A stretch of 64,000 nucleotides of DNA from Deferribacter abyssi (GCF_049472655.1 NZ_JAQNCS010000006.1:1-64000), one strand, 5' to 3'. Positions 16,072 to 23,821 are shown, numbered from the stretch's first letter. Notes: generated from the sequence alone by a model not told the origin. Made by a program: numbers and translations.

Positions 16072-17277
16072 ATGAGCAGTTTGCTTGAGATAGCTGTTAA
16101 TCTTTCTGCGAATAAGTTAACTCAGCAGATTCCAGATTATAAGCGATTTTTGTTTTATGACATAAAGAAAAGTGAATCTAAAATCATCGGAATTTATGGT
16201 GCCAGGGGAGTGGGTAAAACGACACTTATGATACAGCTTCTAAGAGATTTGAACCTACCTTTGCGTGAGACTATTTATATTTCCTGTGATCATCCTGTAT
16301 TTTCAGGTGTTTCTTTGTTTGATTTTCTTGAGGAGTTTAGTAAAAAAGGGGGGAAAATTGCATTTGTTGATGAAGTTCACAAAGCACCAGAATTTCAAGC
16401 ACATCTTAAATCCACTTATGATTTTTTAGATATTAAGGTTATATTTTCTGGTTCTTCTGTTGTTCAGATGGCAAATCCTGATTTTACTCGCAGGTTTTCT
16501 ATGTACAGGCTTCCTGCACTTTCATTAAGGGAATTTATTGAGTTAGAACTAAATATTTCATTGAAAAATTATCTTTTAGAAGAGATAATAAAAAATCACC
16601 AGGATGTAGCATTAGAAATTATAAGAGAATTGAATAAAGAAAAAATCCTAAAACTTTTTGGTGATTATCTAGAATATGGGGTATACCCTTTTTATTTAGA
16701 AGATAAAAAGAAATTTAAAGATAGGTTGTCTGATTCTATAAATGCCACTTTGTACACTGATTTAGCTGAGTTATATAATATTCACCCTGAAAAAATAGTA
16801 ACATTAAAAAAATTGTTAACAACAATTGCTGTTTCAGAACCTTTAGAATTATCTGTTGAAAATATCGCAAGTGTGACAGGTATTTCAAAAGCTACATTAT
16901 ATAAATATATAGATTATCTTTCCAGGGCTGAACTTATAATGTACATACAAAATGAAGCCAAACGGTTTAAGTCGATTAGAAAGCCGGATAAACTATATTT
17001 AGCAAATACCAATTTGTTAAATGCCTTATGTTTAAATGCTAAAAAAGGGACGATGAGAGAAACGTTTTTTGCTTCAATGCTGCGATACAGGCATTCGCTA
17101 TATTATTCAAATAAAGTGGATTTCTTGATAAATGAAAAATATCTCTTTAAAGTGGGTGGGAAAAATAAAGATTTTTCGCAAGTTAAAAATAATAGAAATA
17201 GTTACCTCGCAATTGATGATATTGAGATGGGGTTTGAACGAAAAATACCTTTGTGGCTTTTTGGGTTTTTGTATTGA
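16072..17277 (+). CDS. AAA+ ATPase 4, subfamily of genes 1 and 2, altered C-terminal core
   Basis: The 401-residue protein has Walker A GARGVGKTT near 43-51, Walker B IAFVDEVHKA near 95-104, sensor SGSS and a DFTRRF arginine-finger-like segment near 137-142. A winged helix (VTGISKATLYKYIDYLSRAE) lies near 268-287. The C-terminal core reads VDFLINEKYLFKVGGK near 348-363. The position that is glutamate in genes 1 and 2 (EVGGK, ELGGK) is lysine here, so a nuclease-like site would be dead. The end IPLWLFGFLY is identical to gene 2. The ribosome site (GGAG) is weakly spaced and the promoter carries two dyads. Function unknown. Confidence 0.75.
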   Translation: MSSLLEIAVNLSANKLTQQIPDYKRFLFYDIKKSESKIIGIYGARGVGKTTLMIQLLRDLNLPLRETIYISCDHPVFSGVSLFDFLEEFSKKGGKIAFVDEVHKAPEFQAHLKSTYDFLDIKVIFSGSSVVQMANPDFTRRFSMYRLPALSLREFIELELNISLKNYLLEEIIKNHQDVALEIIRELNKEKILKLFGDYLEYGVYPFYLEDKKKFKDRLSDSINATLYTDLAELYNIHPEKIVTLKKLLTTIAVSEPLELSVENIASVTGISKATLYKYIDYLSRAELIMYIQNEAKRFKSIRKPDKLYLANTNLLNALCLNAKKGTMRETFFASMLRYRHSLYYSNKVDFLINEKYLFKVGGKNKDFSQVKNNRNSYLAIDDIEMGFERKIPLWLFGFLY

Positions 17278-17450
17278 AACGGGAAACATGAATCGGGAAG
17301 CGGAAATCGAAAGATGAAAAAATCGTTTTACGATTTACGTCTTACGTTTTACGAAGTATAAAAACGTGTAAACGTTGAACATCCCCATCCACCCATTTAC
17401 TCATTCACCCATCTATCCATTTACCCATCTGCTTATCTACTCTTCCACTT
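17275..17450. repeat. Type-A repeat tract followed by a CCCATTTACCCATCT tract
   Basis: The tract begins at the TGA of ATPase gene 4 (TGAAACGGG) and contains the same centre as the two previous tracts (CGAAAGATGAAAAAATCG near 17308). It then continues with CGATTTACGTCTTACG. From about 17379 a different low-complexity repeat follows, with units like CCATCCACCCATTTACTCAT, to about 17450. Confidence 0.85.
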
Positions 17451-17464
17451 GTTACTCATATAAA

Positions 17465-17529
17465 AGCGGTTGAATAAAAAATTTATTTAGTTATAATAAC
17501 CGCTGTTATCATAATGGGGGTTATTATAA
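17465..17529 (+). promoter_or_regulatory. Promoter and start-site dyads of ATPase gene 5
   Basis: A perfect 11-bp inverted repeat, TTATAATAACC at 17491-17501 and GGTTATTATAA at 17519-17529, covers a TATAAT hexamer (17492-17497), the G-rich ribosome site and the A of the preferred ATG. A second 7-bp pair, AGCGGTT at 17465-17471 and AACCGCT at 17498-17504, overlaps the first and excludes it. The layout suits autorepression or a hairpin that hides the start. Confidence 0.6.
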
Positions 17530-18845
17530 TGAAATTTTACAATAGAGAGAGCGAGCTGGAGATTTTAAAAAAGGCTGATAGCTTAAAATATAAAAGATCA
17601 ATTTTATCTATAATTGTAGGAAGAAGAAGGGTTGGGAAAACTACTCTGGCTTTAAAAGTAAAAGAAGATAGTTTGTATTTTTTTGTATCAAAAAAAAGTG
17701 AAGCGTTGCTTTGTGAAGAGTTTTGTGAAGAGCTTCAGAAAAATGGATTTAAGATTTATGGAAAATTTGAGAAGTTTGGAGAATTATTTGAATACATTGT
17801 TGATTTAAGTAAAACAAAGCCTATTACTTTGATAATTGATGAATTTCAAAATTTTTATAAAATAAATCCGTCCATATTTTCTTCTCTTCAAAAGATTTGG
17901 GATTTAAATAAAAATACGGCACACTTGCATTTGATTATTTGTGGGTCTGTTTATTCTCTTATGAAAAAAATTTTTGAAGATTCTAAAGAGCCTCTTTTTG
18001 GAAGAGCAGATTTTAAGATTAAACTAAAGGAATTGAATGTAAAAGTATTAAAGCAAATTTTAGAAGATTATAATGCTTTTAATAGTAAAAATTTACTTGA
18101 TCTTTATACGATTACCGGTGGGCTTGCTAAATATATAGAACTTCTGGTTTTATATGAGGCATTTGATTTGAAATCAATGATAGAGAAAATAATTTCGCCT
18201 TATAGCCTGTTTTTAGATGAAGGTAAAAATAGACTTATAGAAGAGTTTGGCAAAGATTATTCTGTTTATTTTTCTATTCTTTCTTTAATTGCATCTTCTA
18301 AAACATCAAGAAGCGAAATTGAGAGTGTCTTACAAAAAAATATCTCAGGATATCTGGAAAGACTAGAAAAAGATTATAATATTATAAAACCAGTAAAACC
18401 TATAAATGCAAAACCAAACTCAAAACTTCAAAAATATGAAATAATAGATAATTTTTTAAATTTTTGGTTTAGATTTATTTATAAATATCAATCATTAATT
18501 GAAGCAGAAAATTTTGAAGCTTTAAAAGAGATAATTATTAGAGACTTTTCTACTTATCAAGGAAAATTTTTAGAAAAACTTTTTGTTGATATTTTAAAAT
18601 TACAACAAAAATGGACTAAAATTGGAAGATATTGGGAAAGAGGAAATAAGAATGAAATTGATATTGTAGCAATAGATGAAAAAAATAAGAAAATCTTATT
18701 TGCTGAAGTGAAATTTAACAAAAAAAGAGCAAATTTAAATGAATTAATTTTGAAGTCCAGAAAATTAACTGAGCAATATAATGCTTTCAAAACAGATTAT
18801 AAAATTTTATCAGTTGAAGATGTTGGAGAAATGTTGAAACGTTAG
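17529..18845 (+). CDS. AAA+ ATPase 5, archaeal-type ATPase with DUF234-like nuclease end
   Basis: The protein (438 residues from the ATG at 17529, chosen for the GGGGG ribosome site; an upstream ATG at 17514 is possible) opens MKFYNRESELEIL, typical of archaeal-ATPase/MNS-clade STAND proteins. Walker A is GRRRVGKTT at 31-39 and Walker B LIIDEFQNF near 100. A helix-turn-helix region lies near 250-290. The C-terminus carries YWERGNKNEIDIVAID and then ILFAEVKFNKK near 366-395, a clear D...ExK PD-(D/E)XK motif as in DUF234 proteins. The last residues MLKR and the stop come from the repeat AAACGTTAGAACG. Unlike its neighbours it belongs to a different ATPase family. Confidence 0.82.
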   Translation: MKFYNRESELEILKKADSLKYKRSILSIIVGRRRVGKTTLALKVKEDSLYFFVSKKSEALLCEEFCEELQKNGFKIYGKFEKFGELFEYIVDLSKTKPITLIIDEFQNFYKINPSIFSSLQKIWDLNKNTAHLHLIICGSVYSLMKKIFEDSKEPLFGRADFKIKLKELNVKVLKQILEDYNAFNSKNLLDLYTITGGLAKYIELLVLYEAFDLKSMIEKIISPYSLFLDEGKNRLIEEFGKDYSVYFSILSLIASSKTSRSEIESVLQKNISGYLERLEKDYNIIKPVKPINAKPNSKLQKYEIIDNFLNFWFRFIYKYQSLIEAENFEALKEIIIRDFSTYQGKFLEKLFVDILKLQQKWTKIGRYWERGNKNEIDIVAIDEKNKKILFAEVKFNKKRANLNELILKSRKLTEQYNAFKTDYKILSVEDVGEMLKR

Positions 18846-18872
18846 AACGTGTGAACCTTGAAACGTTATTTG
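18832..18872. repeat. AAACGTTAGAACGT repeat tract at the end of ATPase gene 5
   Basis: Units of the form GAAACGTTAGAACGTGTGAA overlap the stop codon of ATPase gene 5. The same unit ends the tracts at 13298, 15990 and 37921 and the two S23 units. Confidence 0.75.
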
Positions 18873-18931
18873 AAGTGATGCATTGCGAAAATTTCCTTGA
18901 AATAAAGAAAGGTATAGGTTAGTTCATCTTT

Positions 18932-19204
18932 ATGAAAAAGAAAGATGTGTTGAAGTCAATTATAGTTGAGTTTCACTCCTGGGATTTGCCTTCAGTTATT
19001 GATAGAGAGATTGAGCTGCCTTTAAATTCAAGCAAAATTGTATCTGTTGTAGGTTCAAGAAGGGCAGGAAAGACTTATCTTCTGTTTAAGACCATAGAGA
19101 CCCTATTAAATAGGGGAGTTGATAAAAAGAGATGCCTTTATCTTAACTTTGAAGATGAAAGACTTGAGATGACCCAGCAAGATTTAGATTTGATATTGTG
19201 TTAA
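18932..19204 (+). pseudogene. AAA_14 ATPase, N-terminal fragment
   Basis: Ninety residues starting MKKKDVLKSIIVEFHSWDLP carry a Walker A motif (VVGSRRAGKTYLLFK, about 40-54) and the NFEDERLEMTQQDLDLIL segment that normally precedes the rest of an AAA_14 domain. The frame then stops and nothing downstream continues the domain. It is the truncated start of a sixth ATPase of the array, of yet another subfamily (the SWDLPSVIDRE opening differs from its neighbours). Confidence 0.75.
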
Positions 19205-19401
19205 TTTTTATGTTGACATTAACAACATATTATTTGTCAACACCGAGTGTCAGCGAAGCAATCTCGATTTATGATCAGATATGTTACAAATTGCATTTTA
19301 ATCATATGTGGGGTCGAGACTTTACTTTTTTACTAAAAAAAGTATGATTAACTATTAACGAAGTCCTAAATGTGGAAATTTTGCAAAAAAATAAAGTTAA
19401 G
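19205..19401. other. Intergenic debris with interspersed-repeat core
   Basis: This stretch separates the broken ATPase from the broken TA partner gene. It holds an inverted TTGAC/GTCAA pair (about 19213-19240) and a copy of the core GAGTGTCAGCGAAGCAATCTC at 19245-19265. That core is closely related to the one at 20617-20639 and to an interspersed repeat seen in many bacterial genomes (from memory). No gene is visible. Confidence 0.5.
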
Positions 19402-19896
19402 ATGTTTGAAGTGAAAACAGAAAAAAAGCCTCTTGAATATTTATTTGAAAAGTTTGAAAGGGAAGGGGCGGTTTTCAAAGCCTAAGAGGAAGGGTATAGT
19501 CAAGCTGAAATTGCAAGATTTTTAAACCTTTCAGTCGTATCAGTTTCGAAAATAAAGAAAGTTTTTTTACAGAAAAAGGAATTATTTGAAAAGTTAAAAA
19601 AAGAAGGATTATTTTGGAGTTATGATAAAAGTGTTAAATATGAGGATATTAGTGAGGATATTTTTATTGAGCATGTTTTAAAATATGGTGATTTTGATGA
19701 TATAAAAAAATTATTTGCTCTTTTTGGTAAAAGAAAAGTAAAAAAAGTATGGGAAGAAAGTATGAAGGGAGACAATAGATTTATAAAAGTTAGTTTTCTT
19801 ATTGCAAGAGTGTTTTTAGATATTGATATAGATTTAGAAGAATTAAAAAAGGCAAAAAATGAAAGATTTGAAAAACTTAAACTTTTTACTTCCTAA
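19402..19896 (+). pseudogene. Broken partner gene of the AbiEii toxin, with HTH segment
   Basis: The frame from ATG 19402 reads to an in-frame TAA at 19483 inside GAVFKA-stop-EEGYSQ. It then continues with EGYSQAEIARFLNLSVVSVS, a helix-turn-helix like the C-terminal tail of REP-associated tyrosine transposases. Next comes LFWSYDKSVKYEDI, and FIEHVLKYGDFDDIKKLF, which resembles the DUF6922-type partner of AbiEii toxins. After the stop there is no ATG, GTG or TTG in frame before the conserved part, so it should not be translated normally. Its end overlaps the toxin gene by 38 bp. Whether HTH and DUF6922-like parts were one gene or became fused is uncertain. Confidence 0.6.
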
Positions 19897-20503
19897 AACT
19901 AAGAAAGTTTTACTCAAACTTATTAAAGAGGAATATATGTCTAATTTTGTATTAGTTGGTGGTAGTGCATTAGCATTACATATTCAACATAGAAAAAGCG
20001 AAGATTTAGATTTTTTTACATTTCAAAAAGATAGATTTGAGATTAAGAAAATAAGAAAGATAGTAGAGAGATTTGAGGGAAAAGTTATAAATATATCAGG
20101 TGAGCAAGTTGATGTTTTAATAGATGGAGTGAAAGTAACTTTTTTTGATGCAAAATGGTTTTTTTTAAGACCGAAAAAGATACAAAATTTTAACCTTGCA
20201 ACATTAAGTCAGCTAGCTATTATGAAAACAAATGTTTTATTTTTAGCAAAATATAGAGACTATTATGATTTATATTTTTTAGTAAAAAAATTTGGGGTTA
20301 GAAGCATATTTGAAATGTCAAAAGATGTAATTGAAGGAATCAATTTTAAATTATTTGCAGCTGCATTGCTTTATATTGACGATATAGATGATGAAAACAT
20401 TGATCATTTAGAACCAATTAAAAAATTATCATTAAAAGAGATTCAGAAGTTTTTTGAAGAGGAATTAAAAAAAGTTTTGAAGGAAAGTGAGTTAGAATTA
20501 TAG
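19859..20503 (+). CDS. AbiEii/AbiGii-type nucleotidyltransferase toxin
   Basis: This 214-residue protein is a nucleotidyltransferase-fold toxin of the AbiEii group, members of which modify tRNA ends or other targets in type IV TA and phage-abortive systems. The GGS motif is visible at 34-40 (GGSALAL) and the metal-binding DLD at 49-51 (KSEDLDFF). A later KYRDYYDLYFLVKKFG segment is typical of the family. It is somewhat shorter than the roughly 300-residue AbiEii. The partner gene just upstream is interrupted, so the toxin may be orphaned, silent or controlled elsewhere. Confidence 0.83.
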   Translation: MKDLKNLNFLLPKTKKVLLKLIKEEYMSNFVLVGGSALALHIQHRKSEDLDFFTFQKDRFEIKKIRKIVERFEGKVINISGEQVDVLIDGVKVTFFDAKWFFLRPKKIQNFNLATLSQLAIMKTNVLFLAKYRDYYDLYFLVKKFGVRSIFEMSKDVIEGINFKLFAAALLYIDDIDDENIDHLEPIKKLSLKEIQKFFEEELKKVLKESELEL

Positions 20504-20616
20504 TTTTTCAAGAATAAGCACTATAGCTTGGAAAACCTGTGTTAATTATGAAAGATACGATTGAGCGACCAAAATTAGGGGTCACTCCATACGATGACCA
20601 GAAATGAGTCGTTTTT

Positions 20617-20639
20617 GCGAGCGTCAGCGAAGCAATCTC
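20617..20639. repeat. Interspersed-repeat core (GTCAGCGAAGCAATCTC)
   Basis: The 23 bases GCGAGCGTCAGCGAAGCAATCTC (given here as GCGAGC followed by GTCAGCGAAGCAATCTC) recur with small changes at 19245-19265. From memory, this core belongs to a palindromic intergenic repeat common in unrelated bacterial genomes. Confidence 0.6.
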
Positions 20640-20689
20640 TTGTTTATCATAAACTTACACACTTGAAACGTTTTTTATTGTGCAATACT

Positions 20690-20812
20690 CTTGAGAAGAG
20701 ATACTATGAGAAGTATGTTGGTAAGGTTAAGGATATCTACCTAATAGGTATAGAGTTTAGCAGAAGTGAGAGGAACATTGTTGGATTTGATGTGTTGACT
20801 TTGAATCGTTAA
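20690..20812 (+). pseudogene. C-terminal scrap of an AAA-ATPase/PDDEXK_9 protein
   Basis: About 40 codons read LEKRYYEKYVGKVKDIYLIG followed by IEFSRSERNIVGFDV. This is the characteristic C-terminus of PD-(D/E)XK nuclease superfamily proteins (PF08011, DUF1703) joined to an AAA-ATPase-like domain. The ATPase part is absent. The frame is open upstream to 20594 only because it reads through the interspersed repeat. The stop arises in a TTGAATCGTTAA unit, related to the type-A repeats. It is the trace of a seventh ATPase of the region. Confidence 0.65.
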
Positions 20813-20894
20813 AATATTCTCATCTGCATACTTATAGCGATTTTCATTATATGTGCTGAGGATGATGCCAGTAATATTTTAAAAGTAACAAGAG

Positions 20895-21581
20895 TTATTG
20901 TCCAAAATTTGATATAGGGATGTTATTAAACATGTTCATAATTGAGCGTTTTTCATATGATGTTGGATATGTAAATAAGTTTTTTCCAAGCTTTTTATAA
21001 TGCACTTTATTTACTTTGAATTCAATTCGTCCATTTTGTAAGTTTTTAATGTAAAATGGGTATCCGTATTTTATTAACAATTTTGAGTTATACATTTCTT
21101 TAGATTTTTCGTGAGAGCCGAAACTAGTCATTTCTTCAAAATCTTTTAACAAATTTTTATCAATATATTTTAATAACTTTTTGTCATTGCAAAAATAAAT
21201 TTCTTCAGTAGCTATACCGTTTTTTAAAACTTTAATTCCCTTACATGTGCAACCAGCAATTTTTTTTCGACCAATATTTTTATAAGTATAATGTTCAGTT
21301 TTTGTTTGTTGATTTGCTATGAAATTACCCATCATAGCTTTAAAGTTGTTTATATCTTGTTTTGTAATTACCATCACCTGTTTTTGAGAATGATTGATTT
21401 GATAAAATTCTTTACTTTTTCCGTTGTATATTAACTCAAAATCTTTAGTTTTAAATTTAAGAAGTTTTCCTTCGATAAAAGTTTTTGAAGGAGTACCATT
21501 ATTTACTGAGTCAATGATTACTCCAGCAATAACGCTATTTGATAAGATGATAAAAATTATTAAACCCATGACCTTTTTCAT
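20895..21581 (-). CDS. Secreted protein, possibly DUF4412-like
   Basis: The 228-residue protein has an N-terminal signal peptide (MKKVMGLIIFIILSNSVIAG) and a beta-rich mature part. That part includes KFKTKDFELIYNGKSKEFYQ and QKQVMVITKQDINNFKAMM, which recalls DUF4412 periplasmic proteins. There are three cysteines, two of them in GCTCKG. The start at 21581 follows a GGGGGG ribosome site; an upstream extension to 21665 would put a non-signal hydrophobic stretch first and is less likely. It stands alone between divergent or converging neighbours. Its function is unknown; the family assignment is tentative. Confidence 0.65.
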   Translation of the reverse strand: MKKVMGLIIFIILSNSVIAGVIIDSVNNGTPSKTFIEGKLLKFKTKDFELIYNGKSKEFYQINHSQKQVMVITKQDINNFKAMMGNFIANQQTKTEHYTYKNIGRKKIAGCTCKGIKVLKNGIATEEIYFCNDKKLLKYIDKNLLKDFEEMTSFGSHEKSKEMYNSKLLIKYGYPFYIKNLQNGRIEFKVNKVHYKKLGKNLFTYPTSYEKRSIMNMFNNIPISNFGQ

Positions 21582-21612
21582 AAATCCCCCCTGTTTTAAG
21601 TCTACTTTATAT

Positions 21613-21641
21613 ATTATAACAAAAATAAAGATGTAATGCAA
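21613..21641 (-). promoter_or_regulatory. Promoter of the secreted-protein gene
   Basis: On the minus strand TTGCAT (21636-21641) and TATAAT (21613-21618) are separated by exactly 17 bp, about 30 bp before the ATG at 21581. Confidence 0.75.
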
Positions 21642-21763
21642 AAAAATCAGCATTCCTAAAAACATTTTTCAATGTTGAGATGAGTTATTAAATCCAATTC
21701 TTTAACCATTATAGCTATAAACCCCTTATAAACAACCATTACATCTTTTTATTTTTTTATTTA

Positions 21764-21791
21764 TTGTAGATTGTGTAAAAAATGGTATAAT
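21764..21791 (+). promoter_or_regulatory. Promoter of the pglB-like gene
   Basis: TTGTAG at 21764-21769 and a perfect TATAAT at 21786-21791 are 16 bp apart, 25 bp before the GTG start. Confidence 0.65.
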
Positions 21792-21816
21792 ATTCAAATA
21801 CTGTTGGGGGTGGAAA

Positions 21817-23802
21817 GTGAATGAAAAAAGAAGGATGTTGTTTCTTTTTTTATTGCTTGTTGTTACTGTATTTTTTTACTCGGTGTTCGTGAGATATAAT
21901 CAGTATAGTGAATGGAAAAAGAATAAAGATTTGTACTTTGTAGAAAATTATCCTGCTATGACTACCCTTGATGCATATTATTGGCTGAGATATGCGAAAG
22001 AGCACGATAGAGGTGTATACTACAAAAGTGACAATGATACTTTGCGTTATTATCCAGACAGTCAAAAAAGGCCGAAGCCTGTTCCTATGCTTAGTTTTTT
22101 GGTTGCTAAATTTTCATCGTTTACAGGTGGTAATTACTATTATGCTGGTCTTTTTTTGATTCCTATTCTTGCATCACTTTTTATAATACCTTTTTCTGTA
22201 TATTTTTATTTTGCAGGCTTTCCCTTTGCAGGACTTGTGGGTAGTTTTGTTGGAACTTTTAGTTATATGTATTTTGTTAGAAGCTCTATAGGTCGAGTTG
22301 ATACTGACCTTTTGAATATATTTTTCCCTGCTTTAGCATCATTGTTTATCTATTTGGCAGGAAAAACAGAAAATGATAAGAAGACTTATATTTTCGTCGC
22401 TTTATCCGGATTTACAATGTTTCTTTTCTACTGGTGGTATTACCATCCAGGTTTTACATTAATATACTTTGTTGTATTGATTGCTTTACTTTTTGTTTAT
22501 AAAAAACAAAGAAAAGTAATAATCTACAGTGCAATTATTTATTTTATTTTCAGTAACCCTATATATTTCTTTTATGGGATTTTCAACTTATTTGGTTTTA
22601 TTAAAAATTATTTTACAATATCAAAAGAGAATGTAATTGGTTTTCCAAATATATTGCAGACAATCACGGAAGCTCAGCAAAAGCCTATTGAGGAAGTATT
22701 AAAATATGTTATGACTTCTCCTGCGTTAACAGTTATCGGTTTGATTTTATTTCTAATAGTTGGAATATTGAACTGGAAAAGGTTTTTCGCTGTTGTGCCA
22801 CTATTTTTGCTGGGATTACTTTCTTTTAAAAGTTCAAATAGGTTTTCAATGTTTCTTGCACCTTTTGCGGGTGCTGGCTTAGGTGTTTTAATTGATTATT
22901 TTTATAAAATTGGTTCAGAGAAGTTTAAAGATAAAAAACAATATGTTGGTATTGGGGTATTATCGTTGTTTGTTTTTATGACTATGTTTGTACAAAACTT
23001 GACAGCTATTAGCTATGTGCCAAAGCCATCAATAAATTCAAATATTATTAAATCGTTTATAGATATGAATAAGAAACTTCCTCAGGGGGCAATTTGGTCC
23101 TGGTGGGATTATGGATATGCTATAGAAGATATTGTAGGTTTTCCTGTTTATCATGATGGAGGCTCACAAGGGTCACCAAAAACTTATTTTGTTGCGAAAA
23201 GCTTTATAACGGACAATCAATCAAAACTTTATAAATATGTATCTTATTTTGATAATTATGGAATGGAAGAGATAAAAAAAATGATTGAAGACAATATTTC
23301 AGCTCTAGAAATAGTGAAGAAAGTAGATTCTTTTGACGGAAAACCTGTCAGAGAGAATAATTATTTACTTTATACTCAAGATATGATTTCTAAGTTTTCA
23401 GCATTTAACTTTATCGGATCTTATAATTTTCAAACTAAACAGCCAGAAAAAGTTGTTTTAGCTCTTATGAGTTGCCAGAAAATGGAAAGGGGATTGTTTT
23501 TTTGTGATGGTAATAGAATAGATACTGAAAAGGGGTTGGTGAACGATAGAGTTCCACTAAAACAGTTTGTAGTTACGGTAAATGGTAAAGCTGTGCAAAG
23601 AAAAAGTTTTCCGTTTAATAAAGGGTTGAATGCAGAGCTTGTGGTAAGAGATAAGATGATATATTATTTGATTGTTGGAGATGATAAATTTTATAATTCT
23701 AACTTTAACCAAATGTATATTTTGGGTAATTATGATAAAAAACTATTTGAAGAGGTGTACAATAATTTTCCTTTTGCAAGAGTTTTTCGAGTAAGGAAAT
23801 AG
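21817..23802 (+). CDS. pglB: Oligosaccharyltransferase, PglB/STT3 family
   Basis: This 661-residue polytopic protein transfers a lipid-linked oligosaccharide to asparagine on the periplasmic face of the inner membrane. Family motifs are all present: D52 in MTTLDAYYW, the D162-T-D164 motif in SSIGRVDTDLLN, the TIXE motif of external loop 5 as TITE (282-285) and the catalytic-domain WWDYG at 429-433. About 12-13 membrane segments precede a soluble periplasmic domain from about 415. The GTG start follows GGGGG. The gene is monocistronic and no Campylobacter-type pgl glycan genes adjoin it. The WecA-like gene at 9200 might provide the carrier lipid. The TAG stop is followed at once by a GTTCAATGTTCAAGG repeat. 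Confidence 0.9.
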   Translation: MNEKRRMLFLFLLLVVTVFFYSVFVRYNQYSEWKKNKDLYFVENYPAMTTLDAYYWLRYAKEHDRGVYYKSDNDTLRYYPDSQKRPKPVPMLSFLVAKFSSFTGGNYYYAGLFLIPILASLFIIPFSVYFYFAGFPFAGLVGSFVGTFSYMYFVRSSIGRVDTDLLNIFFPALASLFIYLAGKTENDKKTYIFVALSGFTMFLFYWWYYHPGFTLIYFVVLIALLFVYKKQRKVIIYSAIIYFIFSNPIYFFYGIFNLFGFIKNYFTISKENVIGFPNILQTITEAQQKPIEEVLKYVMTSPALTVIGLILFLIVGILNWKRFFAVVPLFLLGLLSFKSSNRFSMFLAPFAGAGLGVLIDYFYKIGSEKFKDKKQYVGIGVLSLFVFMTMFVQNLTAISYVPKPSINSNIIKSFIDMNKKLPQGAIWSWWDYGYAIEDIVGFPVYHDGGSQGSPKTYFVAKSFITDNQSKLYKYVSYFDNYGMEEIKKMIEDNISALEIVKKVDSFDGKPVRENNYLLYTQDMISKFSAFNFIGSYNFQTKQPEKVVLALMSCQKMERGLFFCDGNRIDTEKGLVNDRVPLKQFVVTVNGKAVQRKSFPFNKGLNAELVVRDKMIYYLIVGDDKFYNSNFNQMYILGNYDKKLFEEVYNNFPFARVFRVRK

Positions 23803-23821
23803 TTCAATGTTCAAGGTTAGT
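23803..23821. repeat. Type-E repeat, left arm (GTTCAATGTTCAAGGTT)
   Basis: The arm starts at the last base of the pglB stop. It is the inverse of the tract at 24133-24188, and the two bracket an S23 pseudogene. Confidence 0.75.

Noticed and set aside
13132..17450. Repeat tracts considered as CRISPR arrays
   Set aside because: Units are short (7-10 bp), degenerate and without unique spacers of constant length, and no cas genes are present.
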